Positions 19,794 through 25,939 of a stretch of DNA of 25,939 bases are shown piece by piece; within the stretch, counting starts at the first letter, position 1, and every line of letters starts with the position of its first letter. Location of the stretch: the NCBI GenBank assembly GCA_030407315.1, contig JALQPE010002518.1, positions 1 through 25,939 on the forward strand, read 5' to 3'. A program made the position numbers and the translations under genes. The notes beneath the pieces were generated by a model that was given only the letters and a program-made list of their open reading frames with translations, ran no database searches and had not been told where the DNA came from. The DNA is from Asparagopsis taxiformis. Lineage: Eukaryota > Rhodophyta > Florideophyceae > Bonnemaisoniales > Bonnemaisoniaceae.

Positions 19794-20475
19794 TGTAGCA
19801 GGTAGAAAATCCGCTAGAGCGGCAAACCACCCGACAGGTGTCCCGAGCCTCGGTAGAGGAAGCGGTAGAGCAGATGAACCTTATAGGTACCCGGCGGGTA
19901 GTCTCGTGAGAGAGAAGGATCGCTACCCGGAGGGGTTGTGCGATTATAGCGCTCACGCGAGATGCGTATTAATGGAGCAAGATGACGTAATCCGTCGAGC
20001 TGTTGGCTAACCCTAAGGTTTTCCCGGAGAGGGGTTGAACAATAGGTATGCGAACACTGTTCCTGTGGGTCGTAATTCCACTTGAGTTTACGTTACTCTA
20101 GAAACCGTGCCTACTGGCTATTCCAGTGGCGTATTTATACTAAGTCTACTGTAAGCTAGGGTTAGTGGTTAGGAATAAATATCCAGTTATTGACCAACCA
20201 GAGCCCAGTTAACGGCACTCGCCTACCCGCGAGGTCATTGCCAATAGGCTTACATTGTAATGTACAGCTGGTTAGCTTAAGTTAGAAATTTGCCCCTTGT
20301 GGGGTCTTGGCCGGGGCCGATGGGCCCGGATAGGGTTATTTGTCAGCCTTAGCTTGTCCCAAGTATAGGAAACACGCCAGTTGGCTGGTGCCTTGTGATT
20401 GGCACATCCCTTAAGTGGGTACCCAATAGGGAAGCGACACGCCTCGATCGGCGAGGACCGCCAGGCGGTACGACA
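19794..20475 (-). repeat. 5' LTR of chromovirus copy A/C
   Basis: 682 bp, TGTCG...CTACA, matching 21283-21961 (679 bp) apart from length differences in short G runs such as those near 20300-20312. It carries a TATAAATA box (20132-20139 on the minus strand), so U3 promoter sequence is present. The LTR start is fused to a host coding frame at 20475/20476. Confidence 0.9.
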
Positions 20476-20956
20476 GACCGGTACTGGGCATCCGTCCCGA
20501 GCTGGCCTGGTTCGTCGCTGCGTTTGAAGTTTGACGCTGCAGCAGGGGTACGAATGTCGCTAGGGCCATCCTCCGCAGCGGGGCGCATCATCCGAGTATC
20601 CCAAGGGTAAAACGCCGCGGCGTATGCTCCACCCATTGTCTCCGGCGGTCCCTCGGCGCCATCAAACATGTACGGGAACGGGAGGTCCTTGAACTTGTCC
20701 TTAGTCGAAATGTTGCGCACGACGATATAGTCCGCCTCGTCGGTTTCCGGCAGCTTGCCGTTGTGCAGCGTGCGCGGAAGGCCAACATCGCCACCAGCAG
20801 TGCTCACCGAAGCCGTCCCAATATGCACAGCCGCACCGTCCACGTCCGCAAACAAATTGACATCGACGCCGCGCTGAGTCCGCGCGACTCCGCTGGCGCG
20901 CTCACTTAATCGCCGCAAACCGTTGAAAACAAACTGCTGAAATGCGTATCCGCCAT
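20476..20956 (-). pseudogene. 5' part of an unknown host gene interrupted by the LTR
   Basis: The start ATG at 20956 follows CTCAACAACC, a good eukaryotic start context, and begins M-A-D-T-H-F. A one-base loss in the T run near 20938 shifts to the frame that stays open through 20476. That frame has a well-mixed composition (VDVNLFADVDGAAVHIGTAS, DYIVVRNISTKDKFKDLPFP, then AAAFYPWDTRMM). The frame then enters the LTR and stops at 20349 within it. About 160 residues of the original protein remain; the rest should lie beyond the retrotransposon's other end, outside the window. I recognise no family. Host origin is inferred from its position between two LTRs. Confidence 0.5.
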
Positions 20957-21282
20957 GGTTGTTGAGTTGGAAAGGAAAGAGATGGTTGACGTTGACGTAT
21001 TGGAGTGATGTGGATGGTATGTTTCACGTTGAAGAATGGTCGTGAACGCCAATCGCTGGAAATAATAACACAATACAACCGAAATTTTGTTAGGTACACA
21101 CCTATCGTGACCGCTGGAATGCAAGAGAGGCAATCGAGATGTGAGTGTCCGTCGGAACGGGCCCGAGTCGGGCTCTCGAAACCTGACGAGGTGGCGTGAA
21201 GCAGGCAGTGTCCTTGATGTGTAATGTGTTAAAATTACAGCTGTCAAGCTAGGCGGCTTTTGGGGCGGCTGCGAGCACCCCT
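20957..21282 (-). promoter_or_regulatory. Upstream region of the interrupted host gene
   Basis: On the minus strand this precedes the ATG at 20956. It contains CT-rich and TTTCCAG words that could belong to a promoter or leader intron; no core element is certain. Copy B is inserted at its upstream side (21282/21283). Confidence 0.3.
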
Positions 21283-21961
21283 TGTCGTACCGCCTGGCGG
21301 TCCTCGCCGATCGAGGCGTGTCGCTTCCCTATTGGGTACCCACTTAAGGATGTGCCAATCACAAGGCACCAGCCAACTGGCGTGTTTCCTATACTTGGGA
21401 CAAGCTAAGGCTGACAATAACCCTATCCGGGCCCATCGGCCCGGCCAAGACCCACAAGGGGCAAATTTCTAACTTAAGCTAACCAGCTGTACATTACAAT
21501 GTAAGCCTATTGGCAATGACCTCGCGGGTAGGCGAGTGCCGTTAACTGGGCTCTGGTTGGTCAATAACTGGATATTTATTCCTAACCACTAACCCTAGCT
21601 TACAGTAGACTTAGTATAAATACGCCACTGGAATAGCCAGTAGGCACGGTTTCTAGAGTAACGTAAACTCAAGTGGAATTACGACCCACAGGAACAGTGT
21701 TCGCATACCTATTGTTCAACCCCTCTCCGGGAAAACCTTAGGGTTAGCCAACAGCTCGACGGATTACGTCATCTTGCTCCATTAATACGCATCTCGCGTG
21801 AGCGCTATAATCGCACAACCCCTCCGGGTAGCGATCCCTTCTCTCTCACGAGACTACCCGCCGGGTACCTATAAGGTTCATCTGCTCTACCGCTTCCTCT
21901 ACCGAGGCTCGGGACACCTGTCGGGTGGTTTGCCGCTCTAGCGGATTTTCTACCTGCTACA
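21283..21961 (+). repeat. 5' LTR of chromovirus copy B
   Basis: 679 bp, TG...CA ends, starting with the small inverted word CCGCCTGGCGG. The near-identity to 19794-20475 means both copies are young or recently homogenised. Confidence 0.92.
21615..21622 (+). promoter_or_regulatory. TATA box of the copy B LTR
   Basis: TATAAATA, about 330 bp into the LTR. It would position the start of the genomic transcript in the middle of the LTR. Confidence 0.6.
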
Positions 21962-21962
21962 T

Positions 21963-21976
21963 TGGTCTCTCGACCT
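21963..21976 (+). other. Primer-binding site, copy B
   Basis: TGGTCTCTCGACCT one base after the LTR's CA end; same sequence as in copy A/C. Confidence 0.65.
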
Positions 21977-22038
21977 AGAACCTTGTACCCTCGGGTAAGT
22001 CTCTTTGAGAGAAATTTCCCTTCACAATCATCTTCACG

Positions 22039-23965
22039 ATGCCTCGTAACCCTACAACGGGACCCTCTAGTGAGGACATAGCGCCTGCCAGCGACTTATC
22101 CGATTCGGATCTGATCGCCGAAGAAGGCGTGGTGATTAACACCCTGCAAGATCGGGCTGACCGAATCTTCAACGAACGGTTGGAAGAATTCAAGGCTGAA
22201 TTCAGCACCGTCGTCGAGAAGACTGTTCAAGACCGCAGGGCGGAAATCGTAGACGCTACGGTCGAAACCGTCATGGAACTGGTCGAGCCAAAGCTGATGG
22301 CCGCCAGCCGAGAAGCCACCCAAGATCGGGACGCCGAGTTCCTAGCGGAAACCTGGAATCAGGTCAAAGCCGAATTCGCTAAACGCGTATCCCTTTTGGA
22401 AACTCGTCTGGAGGAGCTTTCGATTCACGGTTTTAATGCCAGTCCATTAGGACAACAGGAGTTTCCTGCTCGCCGCATCCGATCGGCTGATTTCCCTGAC
22501 CCTACATCCGGTAGGGAGGAAGAAGAAGATCCCCGATTGGATCAAGTCGCGGAAGCAACACGACACCTGTCGGACCGTGTCGACGCCCTCGCCGAATCAC
22601 TATCCCAAACAGGGAATATCTCTCGCACGAGACAGCACGCTCGTGCCACCGGATCTGCACCGGAAAAACCCCTCGTGGGACGATGAAGAAGGACCTCTTG
22701 AGGAAGGCTTAGTGCCTTTGAAGGCCCGCGAACCTGCGTTCGACCTAGTGGTCTCCTATCGGTACTACCGACTCAAGAACAAGTCCCTAACGACCGACAC
22801 CCCAATGGGGAAAACAAGAAGCTTGTATAAGCTAACGGAGAAGATCCGTAATTTCAACGCGTCATTCACGCCGTTCGATGGTACGGAACCCATCGATATC
22901 CTCCGGTTCCTCGCGGAATTTCAAGATGCATGTGATTCATGCGGAGTCTCGGAGGGAGAAGCTACCAAGTTACTCAAGTATTTCCTAGAAGGAGAACCTC
23001 AAAGGTTTATCGCCGCCGAGACGCGAAAGCGCAAGCTTCTCAACCATTTGCATCAGCAGATCACTTGGCCGCAAGCCGTTAACGCCCTTCTGGCTCGCTA
23101 CGCAACAGACAACGTCCTAGCGGACGCTTATGACGCGGTAACGCGTATACGGCAAGGGCCGGATGAAGATGAAGCTGCATACGCAGACAGACTGCAGGAT
23201 GCTGCTCTCCTGTGTGCGAATGTCTTCTCGGAAAGAGACTTGGTCAACTACTACCTCAAGGGCCTACGCCCAGAGGTTAAACACACCGTCAAGGTGACTA
23301 TAGGCCGCAGTGGCGGAGAAGATTTTCTGGCTGTCCGTAACCTTGCTAAAGGACTCGGGGACTCTCTAAGAGCATCGCTGCCCGCGAAACCTAAGGCCTA
23401 CCCTACTCGGGAAATCGCGGATCGTAAACGCAAAGCGTTGCTCGCTACCGTACCCGGAGAGCCGGCTGTGATACCGCGGACCCCGCCGCCGACCTTACCT
23501 TCCCCTACCGGGAACCCAATAGGCGCGCCAATGCAGGCCCCTACCCTAACGGGAGAACATCTTAAACTCGCTGAGAGTATGATCCCCGAAGGGGCTGTTA
23601 CTTGGAGATGCTCTGGCTGTCGCCAACCGGGGCATGTGTTGTACACTTGTCCCTACCTACCACCCGCAGTGGGAACTTACTTCGCCTTTGCGAACTACGC
23701 TTACCAGCAAGAACCGGAGCAGGTTATGCGCCGCCAACAGCGCCAGTCCAATCGGTTCAACCGAAAAAGGGATTACCCTAAAGCCGTGCTCCAACGGTCA
23801 AACCCTCCAACACGCATGGTTGCGTTCGCCGATGACGAAAATCATCCCAAATTGGGCCCTCTGAGGCGAGACGTTTTAGAACGTAACGGATCTTCCGTAA
23901 CGGCTCAAGACGTTGCCGACGCCCTAGACACTACCGACGACTCCGAAACGTCGTCGGAAAACTAA
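22039..23965 (+). CDS. gag: Chromovirus Gag, copy B, with one frameshift
   Basis: Capsid/nucleocapsid protein, about 641 residues if the single frame change is ignored. It starts MPRNPTTGP at 22039, the first ATG after the leader. An acidic helical N-terminal region (residues ~35-133) is followed by the Gag core (residues ~275-420, with FTPFDGTEPIDILRFLAEFQ and RDLVNYYLKGLRPEV), a basic Pro-rich linker and a CCHC knuckle near residue 524 (CSGCRQPGHVLYTC). An extra A in the run at 22664-22668, compared with copy A, ends the first frame at 22686; the main frame continues from there to 23965. The stop TAA overlaps the Pol ATG. No insertion is present at the point that is split in copy A/C. Confidence 0.92.
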
Positions 23966-25939
23966 TGACGGGGAGTGAGGTGTCGCACTCCCGTCAGGAG
24001 GTGGAGCGATTACGCTACTCGGTGGACATCTCACCACAACCACCTCCGCAGGAAAAGGCTGCAACTCCCTCTAGGGACCAAAGTCTTTCCCAGACACCAA
24101 CCCACTCGGGTTCCCCCACAGGGACTCGAACCTCAAGGCCGAAAGCCTCATGCCTGCTTAAGGCCGCCCATTACGTAGTAATGGGTTCCATCGGACTCGA
24201 TCCGTCAATTCTCACGCCTATGCGTATGGTAATGGACACCGGGTCCGGACCATCGGTCATCCATGAAAGGAGCTTACCCAACAACTGGGAACAATTTCAA
24301 GTCCCTACGGGGAAAGTTCCGCAACTGGCCAATGCCAACGGCAATCCTCTTCGGATAAAAGGCAAGATAATACTGTCATTACAGTTAGGCCACAAGTCCT
24401 TTGAGGAAGAATTCTTCGTCGCGCCTAAGCTGGCCGTACCCCTCATCTTGGGAACTGGGGCAATGAATACCCACGTAGACGCAATTAGGTGCCGGGCCCA
24501 ACGGATTGATATTCACGACGGCGGTTCGATAGCTATCCTAGTGATGTCGCCTACGCGTAAAACATCCCCCACCCTTTCGTGCTACGTGGATGCCTCGCGA
24601 CCCTCTAATGGGATTAACTTAGACCGCCAGCCTCATGGCATTCGATTGTCACAGAGTGTGAATATTCCTCCGCGGAGTCAAGTAACAACTACTGTTGTAT
24701 GCGCCGGTAGCGGCTTGAGTATACTCTCACCGAGAGATCGGATCCTTCACCGACATCGTGTCTCTATCCCGAATGGGGTTGCGGAAGTCATCCCACGACA
24801 GGAATTCCTGACTATATTAACTAACTTCGGTACATCCGACAAGTACCTCCCAAAAGGGACAATTATAGGCTATGCCCTTCGGGCACCCGAACGGCCAATG
24901 CGCCCCATGGCTCTCAGCCGCTCTAACCCTTCCTCCCAAGAGGCCTCCACTATGGTGACTACTCTCCATCAGGAGCAAGAGGCCGAGGCCACACAACCAT
25001 CAAGTGGAAGCAAGAAGTCTCTCTAGACCACCTTGGTCAACTCCCGTTGAGGGAACGCATCCTTAGCATGCTATCTCGACACGAGTCTATGTGGGATGGA
25101 TCCCTAGGGGATATCCGCGCTACGGAGCACCGAATCGATATTATCGAAGGAAGTAAGCCTCGACGGCAACAACCCTACCGGATGGGACCCGCTCGTCGAG
25201 AGATTGCCCGTAAGGAAATAACCAGCATGCTGGAAAAGGGAGTGATCGAACCGTCGACCTCAGAATGGGCTAGCCCAGTGGTACTGGTTCCGAAGAAGGA
25301 TGGTAAATTACGCTTTTGCGTCGACTATAGGGGTCTTAACGACATCACTGTCAATGATGTGTACCCCCTTCCACGAATGGATGATTGTATTGACTCCCTC
25401 GGAGATGCTCAGGTATTCACCACATTGGATTGTAACTCTGGTTACTGGCAGATCCCTGTTGCACAGGACGACCGTGACAAAACGGCATTCACCTCCCATT
25501 TGGGGACATATCGCTTTAAGCGTTTGCCCTTTGGCTTAAAGAATGCTCCGGCAACGTTTCAGCGTGCCATCGACATTATTCTTAGCAGCGTTCGCTGGCA
25601 GACCTGTCTGATTTACTTAGACGATGTGATCGTATTCTCTCGGGACGAGGCCGAACATCTCCACCATGTGGACCAAGTACTCTCCCTCCTACGGGAAGCA
25701 GGTGTCACCCTGAAGTTGACAAAGTGTCATTTCTTCGAAAAGAAGGTTGATTACCTGGGACATGTCGTGATGCCAGGAAAGCTAGCTGTTGCACAGAACG
25801 CCACTTCGGCTATCGCTGACGCGATCTTTCCGCAAACGCCTACGCAAATGCGATCCTTCCTCGGAAGCTGTGGCGTCTTTCGACGATTCATCAAAGGGTA
25901 TGCGCAATTGCGCACTCCTTGAACGAAATGCTGACCAAA
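23965..25939 (+). CDS. pol: Chromovirus Pol, copy B, partial and frameshifted
   Basis: Begins with the ATG in TAATG at 23965-23967. It encodes the aspartic protease (DTGSG, residue 91) and, after a one-base loss near 25005, reverse transcriptase with FCVDYRGLND, LPFGLKNAPATFQ and YLDDVIVF. A second one-base loss near 25902 changes the frame just before the window ends, upstream of RNase H. Relative to copy A there is at least one amino-acid change (QLADANG to QLANANG). Where copy A is frameshifted copy B is not, and the reverse, so each copy reveals the ancestral frame of the other. Confidence 0.92.

Larger units (their letters stand above)
1146..20475 (-). mobile_element. Chromovirus (Ty3/gypsy LTR retrotransposon) copy A/C, split by an 11.5-kb insertion
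   Basis: Reading right to left, the element has its 5' LTR (20475-19794), a primer-binding site, the Gag start (19716), the Gag N-terminal region to 19278, then the insertion 19277-7731, the rest of Gag (7730-6244) and Pol (6244-1146). Both halves match the uninterrupted copy B at 21283-25939 almost base for base. The domain order PR-RT-RNaseH-IN-chromodomain places it among chromoviruses. No 3' LTR lies in the window: it is either left of position 1, beyond the foreign sequence at 1-1143, or lost. Confidence 0.9.
21283..25939 (+). mobile_element. Chromovirus copy B, uninterrupted but running off the window
   Basis: 5' LTR, primer-binding site, Gag and the first ~2 kb of Pol in plus orientation, near-identical to copy A/C. 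It is head-to-head with A/C across 807 bp. Its five flanking bases on the left are CCCCT; the other flank is not in the window. Confidence 0.92.

Overview
This is eukaryotic, probably fungal, repeat-rich DNA. Nothing in it resembles bacterial operons. The evidence is two copies of a chromodomain-bearing Ty3/gypsy LTR retrotransposon (chromovirus), GT-AG-like splice signals, a TATA box in each LTR, and gene starts of the type A-rich or CAACC before ATG. The species cannot be named from the sequence.

Layout. (1) 1-1143: the end of an unidentified element, with a low-complexity coding tail, six 20-bp tandem units carrying GGTCC boxes, and an AT/GGCC repeat. It abuts the 3' end of a minus-strand chromovirus (copy A/C). 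(2) 1146-7730 and 19278-20475: the two halves of copy A/C. Pol (protease, RT, RNase H, integrase, chromodomain) and most of Gag lie on the left; the Gag N-terminus, primer-binding site and 5' LTR lie on the right. (3) 7731-19277: an 11.5-kb insertion with 34-bp terminal inverted repeats that splits the gag gene. Copy B, in the same window, supplies the uninterrupted gag sequence, so the ends and a 2-bp TG duplication can be read directly. (4) 20476-21282: about 0.8 kb of apparent host DNA holding the 5' end of an unknown gene whose coding exon is broken by the LTR of A/C. (5) 21283-25939: copy B on the plus strand, head-to-head with A/C, running off the window inside RT/RNase H.

The 11.5-kb insertion is the interesting part. 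It has subterminal arrays of GGACRTCC boxes and no recognisable transposase. Its core is a large inverted repeat: near-identical 1.6-kb arms at 10695-12295 and 15077-16678, with weaker outer arms. The arms contain units bearing the same box, a 14-bp perfect palindrome and a 34-nt hairpin; on the right these are expanded as ~500-bp tandem repeats. The 2.8-kb spacer between the arms holds two minus-strand paralogous genes of a family I do not recognise (here called the IYDGN family), one fairly intact and one decayed. Left of the palindrome, the minus strand of 8.5-9.97 kb carries a degenerate array in which 12-nt and 18-nt segments are repeatedly flanked by AG and GTAAGT at ~110-bp spacing, which looks like a tandemly duplicated micro-exon gene. 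A G-rich region of unclear coding status lies to the right.

The retrotransposon genes would work together in the usual way: Gag forms the particle, Pol is probably made by UAAUG stop-restart after Gag, and the chromodomain would guide integration. Both copies carry single-base indels, mostly in short homopolymers, so each is broken as written. Uncorrected sequencing error is a live alternative to real decay.
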